Shown in pieces: positions 15,574-24,931 of a DNA stretch of 48,096 nucleotides. Within the stretch, counting starts at the first letter, position 1, and each line of letters opens with the position of its first letter. A program made the position numbers and the translations under genes. Below the pieces are notes generated by a model. That model made no database searches. It was not told the DNA's origin and worked only from the letters and a program-made list of their open reading frames with translations. The DNA is from an uncultured Granulosicoccaceae bacterium (lineage in GTDB: Bacteria; Pseudomonadota; Gammaproteobacteria; Granulosicoccales; Granulosicoccaceae), in contig CAKZUP010000187.1 in assembly GCA_937922945.1 (NCBI GenBank), positions 1 to 48,096 on the forward strand, written 5' to 3'.

Positions 15574-17659
15574 ATCTAATCTGTCTAATGCTTCAGACTT
15601 ACTCATTGAAATTGGTTGTGAGGATTTACCAGCAGCGTCGGTTGAAGTGCTGGCCAACCACTTGGCTCAGGGCTTATACGATGCGCTGAAGAAAGCCGAG
15701 TTGTGCAACAGCGCGCCGCAGGTTTTCGCCACGCCAAGACGCATCGCTGCACTATGGCCTAGTGTTGGAGAGCGTCAACCCGATCAGCAAGTTGAACGTA
15801 AAGGTCCGGCAGTTAAAGCTGCCTACGTTGATGGTGAACCTTCCAAAGCGCTTGCCGGTTTTTTGAAATCGGCTAACGCAACGGTCGACGATATATCCAC
15901 TATCGATACGCCAAAAGGCGAGTGGGTTGTTGTTAAGCAAACGCAGAAAGGGCGCTCTTTAGAAGAAGTGGTTGCCGCTGCCATGCCCGATATTATTAAA
16001 ACCATGCCAATGCCCAAGCGCATGCGCTGGTCTGACTTCGATCATGAATTTCTGCGTCCTGTTGTGTGGCTTTGCGCCATGCACGGCAATACAACCCTGC
16101 CGCTAACGCTATTGGGCTTACAATCCACAAACGAAACACAGGGGCATCGATTTCATTCGCCTGCACCTGTTGCATTGGCTCAGGCTTCAGATTACAACGA
16201 CGTTCTTCGCAAACACTATGTTATTGCCGATTTTGCTGAACGCCGAGCTTTTATAAAAGCAGAAGTTGAGAAAAAAGCCCAAGCCTTGGGTGGCACAGCC
16301 GTGAGCGATGCAGCCTTACTAGATGAAGTCACCGCGTTAGTTGAGTGGCCGGTTATTGTTGCAGGTCAGTTCGAACAGAACTATCTGGAAATTCCAAAAG
16401 AAGCCTTGATACAAACCATGCAGGAAAACCAACGCTACTTTGCTTTGTTGGATAGTAACGACTCGTTAATGCCGGGCTTTATCACGGTATCGAACATCGC
16501 GTCGAGTGCAGAGCAAACCATTGTCGATGGCAATGAACGTGTGATACGTCCGCGTTTTGCCGACACCATGTTTTTCTGGGAGCAGGATAAGCAGAAAAAA
16601 CTGGCCGACCATCAGCAAAGTCTGGGTTCACTGATGTTTCAGGAGAAGCTGGGTTCGGTTGGCGATAAAGTGGAAAGGATGCAGCAAGTGGGTGGATGGT
16701 TAGCGAGTGAGCTGAACATTTCCGAGGCTGATGTAAAACTTGCCGCGAGCTTATGTAAGTGCGATTTAAATACCGAGATCGTAAAAGAGCTGGCCAAAAT
16801 GCAAGGCATCGCCGGACGCTATTACGCTCTGCGCGATGGACATTCCGAAGCGGTTGCAGCGGCCATGGAAGAACATTACTTCCCTAAAAATGCTGGTGGT
16901 CAGTTGCCGGTAGATGGCGTTGCACAAGTGGTGTCTATTGCTGATAAAACCGATACGCTGGTGGGTATATACGGGTTAGGCATGAAGCCTACCGGTGCAA
17001 AAGATCCGTTTGGTTTACGTCGGTCCGCTTTGGGTCTGGTGCGCATCATTATCGAAAAGCAGCGCGATATCAATCTTGCTGAACTTATCGCTGCATCAGT
17101 TAAAAGCTATGGTGCTCGTTTACCGGCAGAGTTCGATCAACAAACTTTGCTGGATTATATAATTGAACGCTTGAAGGGCTATGCGCAGGAGCAAGGCTTT
17201 AGCATCGATGCCATCGATGCGGTGCTGGCGAAGTCGCTGGATAATCCATTGGATATCATTGAACGCCTGAAGGCGATCGATCAGTTCCGCAGCACCGATG
17301 CAGCCGAGTCTTTGGCTGCTGCTGCCAAGCGCTCTGGCAATATTCTGAAAAAAGCCGATGGTGTGCAATTAAACGCAATCGATGCAACGCTGTTGGTGGA
17401 ACCGGCAGAGATCGAACTGTATAAGGCCTTGCAAACACTAGAGCCGCAAATTGAAGCTGATTTATCCCAGCGAGATTATCAAAAGGCCATGACGGCAACC
17501 GCGAGTTTGCGTGGCAGTGTCGATGCGTTCTTTGATAACGTGATGGTAAATACTGATGATGAGTCAACCCGAAACAATCGGCTTGCCTTGCTTAATCAGC
17601 TGAATGCGCTGTGCTCTTGCACCGCTGACTTGTCACGATTACAGCCTAAGGAGGCGTAA
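15566..17659 (+). CDS. glyS: Glycyl-tRNA synthetase beta subunit
   Basis: 697 residues from ATG 15566, supported by AGGAG at 15554-15558. The frame is open further up, to an ATG at 15548 that lies before this binding site. The N-terminus [17 protein letters not shown] and the internal [11 protein letters not shown] are hallmarks of the beta chain, which binds the tRNA. The C-terminal anticodon-binding (DALR-type) region is present near the end ([16 protein letters not shown]). It is the second gene of glyQ-glyS and is followed directly by gmhB after a strong ribosome binding site. Confidence 0.97.
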   Translation: MTESNLSNASDLLIEIGCEDLPAASVEVLANHLAQGLYDALKKAELCNSAPQVFATPRRIAALWPSVGERQPDQQVERKGPAVKAAYVDGEPSKALAGFLKSANATVDDISTIDTPKGEWVVVKQTQKGRSLEEVVAAAMPDIIKTMPMPKRMRWSDFDHEFLRPVVWLCAMHGNTTLPLTLLGLQSTNETQGHRFHSPAPVALAQASDYNDVLRKHYVIADFAERRAFIKAEVEKKAQALGGTAVSDAALLDEVTALVEWPVIVAGQFEQNYLEIPKEALIQTMQENQRYFALLDSNDSLMPGFITVSNIASSAEQTIVDGNERVIRPRFADTMFFWEQDKQKKLADHQQSLGSLMFQEKLGSVGDKVERMQQVGGWLASELNISEADVKLAASLCKCDLNTEIVKELAKMQGIAGRYYALRDGHSEAVAAAMEEHYFPKNAGGQLPVDGVAQVVSIADKTDTLVGIYGLGMKPTGAKDPFGLRRSALGLVRIIIEKQRDINLAELIAASVKSYGARLPAEFDQQTLLDYIIERLKGYAQEQGFSIDAIDAVLAKSLDNPLDIIERLKAIDQFRSTDAAESLAAAAKRSGNILKKADGVQLNAIDATLLVEPAEIELYKALQTLEPQIEADLSQRDYQKAMTATASLRGSVDAFFDNVMVNTDDESTRNNRLALLNQLNALCSCTADLSRLQPKEA

Positions 17660-18208
17660 TTGAAATTAATCGTGCTCGATAGAGATGGCGTGATCAATCA
17701 GGATGTTGAAGGCCCGATTGTCTCCCCGGTAGCATGGGAACCCATCGATGGCAGTCTGGATGCCATTGCACGTTTAAGTCACGCGGGTTATCAAGTGGCT
17801 GTTGCAACCAATCAGTCTGGTATAGCTCGCGGTGTGTTAACAGTCGACGATCTTCATGCGGTACATCAGAAAATGCACGAGCAGGTGATACAAGCTGGTG
17901 GTCGTATCGATACTGTTGTGTTTTGTCCGCACAGTGAATCCGATGAGTGCGAATGCCGCAAACCTTCCCCTGGCATGTTGTATACACTGAGTGAAAGACT
18001 CGATGCCGATCTCACCAAAGTGGCAATGGTGGGCGACTCGTTAAGGGATATTCAGGCCGCAATGGCTGCCGCTGCTCAACCGATTTTGGTGCGCACCGGT
18101 AAAGGTGAAAAGACACTGCAATCGAACAAAGGACTTGAACACATTCCAGCCTACGATTCTCTGGCTGCATACGTTGACGAACTGCTGATGCCCAAAGATG
18201 AAGAGTGA
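17660..18208 (+). CDS. gmhB: D-glycero-D-manno-heptose-1,7-bisphosphate 7-phosphatase
   Basis: 182 residues from TTG 17660. The unusual start is supported by AAGGAGG at 17649-17655 and by the N-terminus MKLIVLDRDGVIN, where Asp7 and Asp9 form the HAD nucleophile/acid pair. The zinc site of this subfamily is present: Cys89, His91, Cys97 and Cys99 (FCPHSESDECECRKPSPG). The enzyme makes heptose-1-phosphate for the lipopolysaccharide inner core. The position between glyS and an acyltransferase is the same as in Pseudomonas. It overlaps the next gene by 11 bases. Confidence 0.93.
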   Translation: MKLIVLDRDGVINQDVEGPIVSPVAWEPIDGSLDAIARLSHAGYQVAVATNQSGIARGVLTVDDLHAVHQKMHEQVIQAGGRIDTVVFCPHSESDECECRKPSPGMLYTLSERLDADLTKVAMVGDSLRDIQAAMAAAAQPILVRTGKGEKTLQSNKGLEHIPAYDSLAAYVDELLMPKDEE

Positions 18209-18947
18209 GCATAATATTCCGTTACTGGTGCTGCGAAGCACATTGTTTTGGATCGTATCGATAGCCAACACATTAATGATGGGTGCGCCGGTTTTAATCT
18301 CCCGGTTGTTCTCTTACGATCTGTCGGCGTACATGAGTCGTGTTTGGTTACGCATTAATTTGTGGGCGCTTCGGTTTTTTTGTAACGTCACCTGGCGCGT
18401 TGAAGGTATTGAAAACATACCCGATCATCCGTGTTTAATGTTGGCGAAACATCAGTCCACTTGGGAAACCTACTACCTGCCAACGCTGCTGCCCAAAGCG
18501 GTCTACGTTGCAAAGAAATCTTTATCGTACATTCCTATATTCGGTTGGGCGATTTGGTGTCTGAATTTTATTCTTATCGATCGTTCTTCCGGTCGCTCCG
18601 CTATTGCACAAATGGTGGAGCAGGCCCGTGAACGTTTCGCTGCTGGTTGCAGTGTTATCGTATTTCCGGAAGGCACTCGCATGCCGGTTGGGGCAGAACC
18701 GAATTACCGCATTGGTGGTGGGAAAATCGCTGAGCACACAGGCGTCGACGTAGTCCCGGTTGCGATGAATGCCGGGGAGTTCTGGCCACGTCTTGGCTAT
18801 ATAAAGTGGCCCGGAGAAATCACCGTGATTGTTGGCCCGGTAATCAAGAGCGAAGGAAAGCTTGCGAATGAGATTATGGACGAGACGCAAGCGTGGATAG
18901 AAGCCCGCATGGCTGAAATTACCGTGCTTGACCGATTTCCTTACTGA
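18198..18947 (+). CDS. 1-acyl-sn-glycerol-3-phosphate acyltransferase (PlsC family)
   Basis: 249 residues with an N-terminal membrane segment (about 10-35). The acyltransferase motif reads KHQSTWET: His85 followed by Glu90, the HX4E variant common in this proteobacterial group in place of HX4D. The second motif is FPEGTR (156-161), which binds the glycerol phosphate. The enzyme adds the second acyl chain in phospholipid synthesis at the inner membrane. It starts 11 bases inside gmhB, so it is probably translated together with it. A hairpin follows the stop. Confidence 0.9.
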   Translation: MKSEHNIPLLVLRSTLFWIVSIANTLMMGAPVLISRLFSYDLSAYMSRVWLRINLWALRFFCNVTWRVEGIENIPDHPCLMLAKHQSTWETYYLPTLLPKAVYVAKKSLSYIPIFGWAIWCLNFILIDRSSGRSAIAQMVEQARERFAAGCSVIVFPEGTRMPVGAEPNYRIGGGKIAEHTGVDVVPVAMNAGEFWPRLGYIKWPGEITVIVGPVIKSEGKLANEIMDETQAWIEARMAEITVLDRFPY

Positions 18948-18956
18948 TTAAACTCG

Positions 18957-18996
18957 CTGCCGCCTGTCAGGTGGTACAGCTTGCGGCAGAACTTTT
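18957..18996. terminator. Possible terminator between plsC-like and tatD-like genes
   Basis: CTGCCGC (18957-18963) and GCGGCAG (18983-18989) form a perfect 7-bp stem with a 19-base loop, followed on the plus strand by AACTTTTA. It lies between converging genes and could serve both. Confidence 0.45.
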
Positions 18997-19777
18997 ACGG
19001 TAAGTCGAATAATCGTCTGGCGTTGGCCGTAGTTGCATGCGCGATGGTTTCAGCATCTTCCGCTCTTAAAGAGCTGATGGCTTGCCATATATCCACAAGG
19101 TAGGCAGGTTCGTTACGTTGCCGAGGGTAGTTAGCCGGCGCCTGATCCGGTGCATCGGTTTCCAATAACATGGCATCCAGCGGAAGTTCTGCCACCATCG
19201 ATTGCAATCGCTTCGCTCGTGGGTGTGTAACCGCGCCGCCGAAACTCAATGAATAACCCAAATCGATTAGCCTGCTTGCCTGTTGTAATGACCCATTGAA
19301 GCTGTGAACAACCCCACGGTAATGTCCTGAAGCGCGAATCATTCTTATTACGTCTTCAACAGCCCGCACAGCATGGATAACTATCGGCAGATTAAATTCT
19401 CGTGCAAGTGCCAGCTGAGCTGCAAACAAATGTTGCTGTTGCGCTTTGTCTGCGCCTGAAATGGCATAGTCCAGCCCGCATTCACCTACCGCCACGGCGG
19501 GTTCTTTGCCAAGCCATAGTGGTAACTCCTGCAGATGTGCATCGGTGTGTTCCGCGTAGAAACACGGGTGTAATCCGTAGCAGGGAAACAGGTCTGCATG
19601 CCCGTCGCAGAGCTGTTTTAGCCGCTGCCAGTGCTGCTGGCTTACGGCCGGAATAATCTGCGCGGCGATATTGTGGTTGCGTGCGGCCGCAAGTACCTCC
19701 GCCAGATCGGGTTGCAGGCGATCATCGTCGGCATGGACGTGGCTGTCTATCAGAATCGGGGTCGATTTAGTGGGCAT
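18995..19777 (-). CDS. TatD-family metal-dependent hydrolase
   Basis: 260 residues forming a single amidohydrolase barrel. The metal ligands of the family can be placed: His13 and His15 (DSHVHAD), Glu99 (GECGLDY), His135 (IVIHAVRA), His158 (VHSFNGS) and Asp208 (LETDAPD). TatD proteins are 3'-5' exonucleases or deoxyribonucleases acting on DNA or RNA. The sequence looks closer to the YjjV branch than to TatD itself, but I cannot fix this. It is transcribed alone, convergent with the plsC-like gene and divergent from the zinc peptidase gene. Confidence 0.9.
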   Translation of the reverse strand: MPTKSTPILIDSHVHADDDRLQPDLAEVLAAARNHNIAAQIIPAVSQQHWQRLKQLCDGHADLFPCYGLHPCFYAEHTDAHLQELPLWLGKEPAVAVGECGLDYAISGADKAQQQHLFAAQLALAREFNLPIVIHAVRAVEDVIRMIRASGHYRGVVHSFNGSLQQASRLIDLGYSLSFGGAVTHPRAKRLQSMVAELPLDAMLLETDAPDQAPANYPRQRNEPAYLVDIWQAISSLRAEDAETIAHATTANARRLFDLP

Positions 19778-19888
19778 ACCGGCTTTTGGAGGTTTAATCC
19801 GAGTCTAGGATCGTGAGAGAATGTAGCATAGGCTATGGGCTGCACGAACCTGTCGGTCCAGAGTGTAATAAATTAGCAGGGGTAAGCC

Positions 19889-20776
19889 ATGCGTTGGAAA
19901 AATGTTCGCAGAAGCCAGAATGTAGAAGATCGTCGCGGTCAGCGCGCTGGTCGCCGTATGCCAGGTCGTGGAGGTGGAATGAAAGTCGGCGGTGGTGCCG
20001 GTATTGTTCTGCTACTGCTTGGCCTGTTTTTCGGACAAGATCTTATTGGTCCTTTAACCAGTGGTGGCGCCACTGGTGGCGCGCCACAGATCGGTGCGCA
20101 AACCCGACTGGATAGAAACAACACTGAAGTTCGCACCAACGATCAGGCGAAAGACTTTATTGCCAGTATTCTGGGTACCACCGAAGATGTTTGGGGGCCG
20201 CTGTTTCGTCAAGCCGGTCAGACCTATCAACCTCCCAAGCTGGTTATGTTCAGTGACGGTGTGACGTCCGCTTGCGGGTTTACCTCATCGGCGGCCGGGC
20301 CGTTCTATTGCCCTGGCGATTCGCAAGTGTATATCGACTTGAGTTTTTTCCGAGAGCTGCAGCGCATGGGCGCCGGTGGTGATTTTGCTCAAGCCTACGT
20401 GCTGGCGCATGAAGTTGGGCATCATGTGCAGAACCTGCTGGGTGTTTCTATGGCCGTGCAAAGACGTCAGCGTACATTACCAAAGGCGCAGGCGAATCGT
20501 TTATCAGTACTGACTGAATTGCAAGCCGATTGCTATGCCGGTGTGTGGGCTCATCATGCCCACAAACAATATCAATTGCTTGAGCCGGGTGATTTAGAAG
20601 AAGGCATGAACGCTGCTTCTAAAATCGGTGACGATGCGCTTATGCGAAGCGCAGGACGTCAAGCGCATCCGGATGCATTCACCCATGGTTCATCGGCGCA
20701 ACGTCAGCAATGGTTGTATCAAGGGCTGGAAACTGGCGATCCGCAACAATGCGATACGTTTCAGGGAGCGTCCTAA
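19889..20776 (+). CDS. YpfJ-like neutral zinc metallopeptidase
   Basis: 295 residues, preceded by AGGGG at 19878-19882. A basic, Arg/Gly-rich N-terminal cytoplasmic tail leads into a membrane anchor (about 36-50). The conserved DUF2342-like neutral zinc peptidase domain follows. The zinc motif is HEVGHH with His174, Glu175 and His178, and ELQADCYAG supplies the third ligand. The region with SACGFTSSAAGPFYCPGD is also typical. The substrate is unknown. The gene is monocistronic and is followed by a 15-bp stem-loop. Confidence 0.88.
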   Translation: MRWKNVRRSQNVEDRRGQRAGRRMPGRGGGMKVGGGAGIVLLLLGLFFGQDLIGPLTSGGATGGAPQIGAQTRLDRNNTEVRTNDQAKDFIASILGTTEDVWGPLFRQAGQTYQPPKLVMFSDGVTSACGFTSSAAGPFYCPGDSQVYIDLSFFRELQRMGAGGDFAQAYVLAHEVGHHVQNLLGVSMAVQRRQRTLPKAQANRLSVLTELQADCYAGVWAHHAHKQYQLLEPGDLEEGMNAASKIGDDALMRSAGRQAHPDAFTHGSSAQRQQWLYQGLETGDPQQCDTFQGAS

Positions 20777-20843
20777 ACTACCTGCGCAGCGTATTAGTGC
20801 AGCGGGTTAGCCTTGATGCGTTAGCGCCTTAATGTCAGTGCAT

Positions 20844-20881
20844 AAGCTCAGTTTATAAATGTTGGTTTATAAGCTGAGCTT
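20844..20881 (+). terminator. Long stem-loop between zinc peptidase and ATPase genes
   Basis: AAGCTCAGTTTATAA (20844-20858) pairs with TTATAAGCTGAGCTT (20867-20881) over 15 positions with a single G-U pair, leaving an 8-base loop. No T run follows on the plus strand. It may be a terminator of low T content, an RNA-processing signal or a regulatory structure ahead of the ATPase-metA pair. Confidence 0.4.
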
Positions 20882-20926
20882 CAAACTGTCTATGTAAAAA
20901 AGCGAATATCACGAACACACTTACTC

Positions 20927-21766
20927 ATGCGATTAAGCAAACAGGCGTTTCTGGATAATCCCAATAAGCGGATTACGTTGTTGGGTATGTCGGGCGTGGG
21001 TAAAACCAGGCTCGCCAATTTTTTGCGCGATGAAAACTGGTTTCATTATTCCATCGATTATCGCATTGGCACTCGCTATCTTGGTGAGGCCATACTCGAT
21101 AACATCAAGCTGCAGGCTATGCAGGTACCGTTTCTGCGCGAGCTTCTGCTTAGCGATTCTATCTACATTGCCAACAATATTACCTTCGACAACTTAAAAC
21201 CTCTGTCCAGTTTTCTTGGAAAACTGGGTAATCCTGATTTGCATGGTGTGGCGCTATCGGAATTCAAGCGTCGCCAGCACTTGCATCTGGACGCTGAAAT
21301 TGCGGCTATCAGAGACGTGCCGATGTTTATAGAAAAGGCCAGTACAATTTATGGGTACGACAATTTCCTGAACGATGCCAGCGGCAGCTTTTGTGAGATA
21401 GACGATCAATCACTTATTGCAGAAGTGGCTGAAAGCACGTTAATCATCTATATCGAAGCCGATGCAGACGATGAAAAAATGCTGATTGAGCGTGCTCGCC
21501 GTGAACCAAAGCCGCTGTATTATCGCGAGCCTTTTTTAGATGAGCACCTTGCGCTTTATATGCAGGAGAACAACATCGAATTTGTTGCGCAGATAAATCC
21601 AGACGATTTTGTGCGTTGGGTTTTCCCCAAACTCTTTCATGCGCGTGTGCCTCGCTATAAGGCGATTGCGTCGGAATACGGTTATACAATTTCTGCACGT
21701 GATGCGTTTGCCGTAACCAATGCCGATGAATTCCTTACGCTCATTACAAGTGTATTAGAACCCTAG
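20927..21766 (+). CDS. P-loop ATPase/kinase-like protein of unknown function
   Basis: 279 residues from ATG 20927. A Walker A motif GMSGVGKT lies at 20-27. Further on, a probable base-recognition or lid region contains RARREPKPLYYREPF. No membrane segment or signal is seen. The overall shape resembles small-molecule kinases (shikimate or adenylate kinase fold) with a long C-terminal part, but the family has no function I can name. The stop is 12 bases before metA, so the two are very likely one transcript. A link with methionine or homoserine metabolism is inferred from that alone. Confidence 0.75.
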   Translation: MRLSKQAFLDNPNKRITLLGMSGVGKTRLANFLRDENWFHYSIDYRIGTRYLGEAILDNIKLQAMQVPFLRELLLSDSIYIANNITFDNLKPLSSFLGKLGNPDLHGVALSEFKRRQHLHLDAEIAAIRDVPMFIEKASTIYGYDNFLNDASGSFCEIDDQSLIAEVAESTLIIYIEADADDEKMLIERARREPKPLYYREPFLDEHLALYMQENNIEFVAQINPDDFVRWVFPKLFHARVPRYKAIASEYGYTISARDAFAVTNADEFLTLITSVLEP

Positions 21767-21778
21767 CGACGTTATCCT

Positions 21779-22855
21779 ATGCCACTGGTACAGAAAAACG
21801 ATTTACCTACCTACCAACGATTACGGCAGGATGGGCATCAAATACTGACGCAGGAACGGGCGAAGCAGCAAGACATTCGCGGACTGCACGTTGGCTTATT
21901 GAACATGATGCCAGATGCAGCGTTAGCCGCAACCGAGCGGCAGTTTTTCCGTCTGGTTGGTTCCAGTAATCCGATTTCACAGTTTCATATTCATCCGTTT
22001 ACATTAGACGAAATTCCTCGCAACGAGGTTGCGTCAGAACATATCGCACGGTACTACGAATCGTTCGACACGATAAAAGAGCAGGGATTAGACGCGCTGA
22101 TTATTACCGGTGCTAACGTTACCCAAGCCGACTTGTCGAAAGAAGTTTTCTGGGAACCGCTAATGAGCGTGGCTAATTGGGCCTATGAAAATGTGACGTC
22201 CACGCTGTGCTCCTGCCTTGCCAGCCATGCGCTTTTTCAAGGTCAATACGGCATACCCAGAAAACGCCTGACGAACAAATGCTGGGGTGTGTTCGAACAT
22301 TCAATGCAGAAGCGTACGCATCCGTTAATACACGATATGAACACGCACATTGTTGTGCCTCATTCACGCTTTAATGAAGTCACCGCTGAGCAATTAAAAG
22401 AAAAAGGTATTCATGTGCTGGCTGAGGGTCCTGAACCCGGCGTTCAACTTGCCGTTAGCCCGGATGGTTTTCGCACGGTCTTTTTTCAGGGCCATCCAGA
22501 ATACGATCGTATTAGCCTTATGAAAGAGTACAAGCGCGATATCGGGCTCTATTTGAACGGCCAAATCGACACCTATCCGCCAATGCCCAAGCATTATTTT
22601 GATGAGTTCTCTTCCGCCATTCTGTGTGAGTACAGAGAAAGTGTGTTGTCCGCATTGCGAGCTGGTATCAGTGCGCCAGAGTTTCCGGAGGCGCATTTGT
22701 TGCCACACCTGCGTAACACCTGGCACGATAGTGGGGAAGCCATGGTCGGCAATTGGTTGGGCCTGATGTATCAGATTACGCACACCGATCGTAAGCTGCC
22801 GTTTATGGAAGGGGTTAACCCGGATGATCCGTTGGGTTGGTTAGAGCAAAGCTGA
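21779..22855 (+). CDS. metA: Homoserine O-succinyltransferase (MetA family)
   Basis: 358 residues. The class I glutamine-amidotransferase-like fold of MetA is clear. The nucleophile region is TLCSCLASHA with Cys146, and the catalytic His239 and Glu241 lie in FQGHPEYD. LLNMMPDAALAATERQF matches the conserved N-terminal block. The enzyme activates homoserine with succinyl-CoA, the first committed step of methionine synthesis. The protein is about 50 residues longer than the E. coli one (309), and the extra length lies mainly at the N-terminus and C-terminus. The acyl donor (succinyl or acetyl) cannot be settled from the sequence. It follows an ATPase gene by 12 bases. Confidence 0.9.
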   Translation: MPLVQKNDLPTYQRLRQDGHQILTQERAKQQDIRGLHVGLLNMMPDAALAATERQFFRLVGSSNPISQFHIHPFTLDEIPRNEVASEHIARYYESFDTIKEQGLDALIITGANVTQADLSKEVFWEPLMSVANWAYENVTSTLCSCLASHALFQGQYGIPRKRLTNKCWGVFEHSMQKRTHPLIHDMNTHIVVPHSRFNEVTAEQLKEKGIHVLAEGPEPGVQLAVSPDGFRTVFFQGHPEYDRISLMKEYKRDIGLYLNGQIDTYPPMPKHYFDEFSSAILCEYRESVLSALRAGISAPEFPEAHLLPHLRNTWHDSGEAMVGNWLGLMYQITHTDRKLPFMEGVNPDDPLGWLEQS

Positions 22856-22900
22856 CAACAGGATTAAACCTGATCGGTTATCTGCGCACACCTGTCTTTC

Positions 22901-22949
22901 TTTGCGTGTAAGTGTTTGCGTGTAAGTGTTTGTGTGTAAGTGTTTGTGT
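22901..22949 (+). repeat. Tandem repeat, 14-bp unit, about 3.5 copies
   Basis: The unit TTTGCGTGTAAGTG occurs at 22901-22914 and 22915-22928, with one change at 22929-22942, and half a unit follows. It lies in the space between the converging metA and SLC13 genes and has no coding role. Confidence 0.85.
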
Positions 22950-23001
22950 CTGTGGACGCCAGAATGTTCAAGCTAGTGTGTGCAAGCCGGTAGGTCTAAC
23001 A

Positions 23002-24861
23002 CTACATAATCAAGTTAATCATCAATAAACTCACCACCATAAATAAAATCGTCATGATGCCACCAGCTCGCATAAAGTCGGCAACCTGATAGCCGCCCGG
23101 GCCCATAATAAGTGCGTTAACCTGGTGGGTTGGAATCAGGAACGAGTTTGAAGTTGAAATAGCCACCGTTAACGCGAACACGGCAGGGTCTGCACCCACA
23201 GCAATTGCGATGTTCACAGCCAATGGAACCAATAATACGGTGGCCCCGATGTTGGACATCACTAGCGTGAAAAAGGTGGCAAGACCTGCGATAACCACTT
23301 GCAGCACCCAGTTAGGTACATCGCCCACCAACGTAAGTATTTCCTGTGCTATCCATGCTGCAGTGCCGGATTGATCGACGGCAATACCCAACGGAATAAG
23401 GCTTGCCAACAAAAATACGGTTTGCCAGCTAACGGCTTCATACGCTTCATCGATAGTGAGTACGCCAGATAACACCATGCCCATAGCGCCGGTAAGCAGT
23501 GAGACGGATAAATTATCGGTGAGTAGAAATAGCGTTAACGCCAAGCAAAAGAAGATGGACGCTTCGCGAATTTTGTTGGTTCGCAGATCTTCGTATTTCA
23601 CTTCTGTGGCAATAACAAAGTCTCGGTTGCGCGACAGCTTTTTCAAATCTTTCCAGCTGGCGTGCACCACCAATGTGTCACCGGGCTGGAGTTCCTGGTC
23701 GCTGAAATCGCGTTTGATCACCTGGTCGGTACGAAATATCTGCAATATGTTGGTGCCATAGCTACGCCGTGGTTTGACATCCTTAATGCTCTGTCCAACA
23801 AGGCTTGAGCCGGGTGGTACAACTAGCTCTGCAATTCCGCTGTGTTGCGGATTAAGAACATCGGCAAAACGATCGGGTTCGCCACGCAGTTCCCAATGGA
23901 ACTCATCGCAAAAGCTTTCCAATGCACGTTTGTCGCCCATAACACCGAGTTGGGTGTTTACCCAAACAACTTCTTCACGATCGGGAGGGATTTTGACAAC
24001 GTCACCACTGTAGAGCGCAAGAATAAGTGGCGTGTTCGGATAGTTCTGTTCAATTTGACGAATGGTCATACCGACCATCGGGCTGTCATCGGTCACTCGG
24101 GCTTCAAGTAATTCTCCACCAATCCCGTAAATACTTTCGAAGTAGTCAGCGGCGCGTGAGGTTCGATTAGCGTCAGTGTTGTTTTTTGTTTGTGGTAATA
24201 CGAAACGTCCCGCCACAACAAAGTAGATGATGCCCGCCAGAATGAGCGCAATGCCAATGGGCGTGACAGCGAATAAGCCGAAGGTGTCCATTTGCTGATC
24301 GGCCGGCAGTGTCTTGTTTGACGATATCAGCAGATCGTTTAGTAGTATCAGCGGGCTGGAACCAATCATGGTGGCCGTACCGCCAAGAATGGCGCAAAAC
24401 CCCATTGGCATAAGCAGGCGCGACATCGGGATTTCGCTGCGCACCGAAATACGGCTAACCACTGGCAGGAACAGGGCAGCGGCACCTATGTTCTGCATGA
24501 AGCTTGATATGAACGCAACCGTGCCGGAGACCAACGGAATTATTCGGCCTTCGGTTTTACCGCCTTTTTTAAGAATCAGCGAAGCCAGCTTGCTCATGAT
24601 GCCGGTCTTATCCAGTCCTGCCCCTATGATCATAACGGCAATAACGGAAATAACCGCATTACTTGAAAAGCCTGAAAACAGTTCTGTTTGCGTTAATAGC
24701 GGATTAATGCCGGGCACCATGGTGGTGAGGCCGAGCATAACCATAATGCAGATAGCGGCAACGTCGACTCGTAAAATCTCAAACGCAAATAAAATGATAG
24801 TGATGGCGAGTAAGGCCAGAACAATCATCATTTCCAGGTTGAGGGTAATCGTGTCGATCAT
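23002..24861 (-). CDS. SLC13/DASS-family carrier with TrkA-C domains
   Basis: 619 residues. Two blocks of membrane segments (about 10-220 and 435-619) flank a soluble middle that contains two TrkA-C (RCK_C) domains, around 235-320 and 325-410. The second contains LVVPPGSSLVGQSIKD and LQPGDTLVVHA. Paired motifs such as SSFMQNIGAAALFLPV and LVMSNIGATVLLVPLAV are the substrate/sodium hairpins of the divalent anion:sodium family. Members carry sulfate, dicarboxylates or other anions, and the soluble domains probably sense a ligand. The substrate is not determinable. It is single and convergent with metA. Confidence 0.88.
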   Translation of the reverse strand: MIDTITLNLEMMIVLALLAITIILFAFEILRVDVAAICIMVMLGLTTMVPGINPLLTQTELFSGFSSNAVISVIAVMIIGAGLDKTGIMSKLASLILKKGGKTEGRIIPLVSGTVAFISSFMQNIGAAALFLPVVSRISVRSEIPMSRLLMPMGFCAILGGTATMIGSSPLILLNDLLISSNKTLPADQQMDTFGLFAVTPIGIALILAGIIYFVVAGRFVLPQTKNNTDANRTSRAADYFESIYGIGGELLEARVTDDSPMVGMTIRQIEQNYPNTPLILALYSGDVVKIPPDREEVVWVNTQLGVMGDKRALESFCDEFHWELRGEPDRFADVLNPQHSGIAELVVPPGSSLVGQSIKDVKPRRSYGTNILQIFRTDQVIKRDFSDQELQPGDTLVVHASWKDLKKLSRNRDFVIATEVKYEDLRTNKIREASIFFCLALTLFLLTDNLSVSLLTGAMGMVLSGVLTIDEAYEAVSWQTVFLLASLIPLGIAVDQSGTAAWIAQEILTLVGDVPNWVLQVVIAGLATFFTLVMSNIGATVLLVPLAVNIAIAVGADPAVFALTVAISTSNSFLIPTHQVNALIMGPGGYQVADFMRAGGIMTILFMVVSLLMINLIM

Positions 24862-24931
24862 TACTGTTCCAAAAGTGCGGCTATCCGAGCCACTGGGGTT
24901 TATTCTTTAACGTACAATTTTTAAACCCAAT

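Noticed and set aside
22901..22949. CRISPR array
   Set aside because: The repeats are directly joined 14-mers with no unique spacers and no cas genes nearby. The same holds for the 16-mers at 42113-42176.
24314..24910. 198-codon plus-strand ORF
   Set aside because: It is wholly antisense to the SLC13 carrier gene, whose protein has clear family motifs. The opposite frame has unlikely composition.
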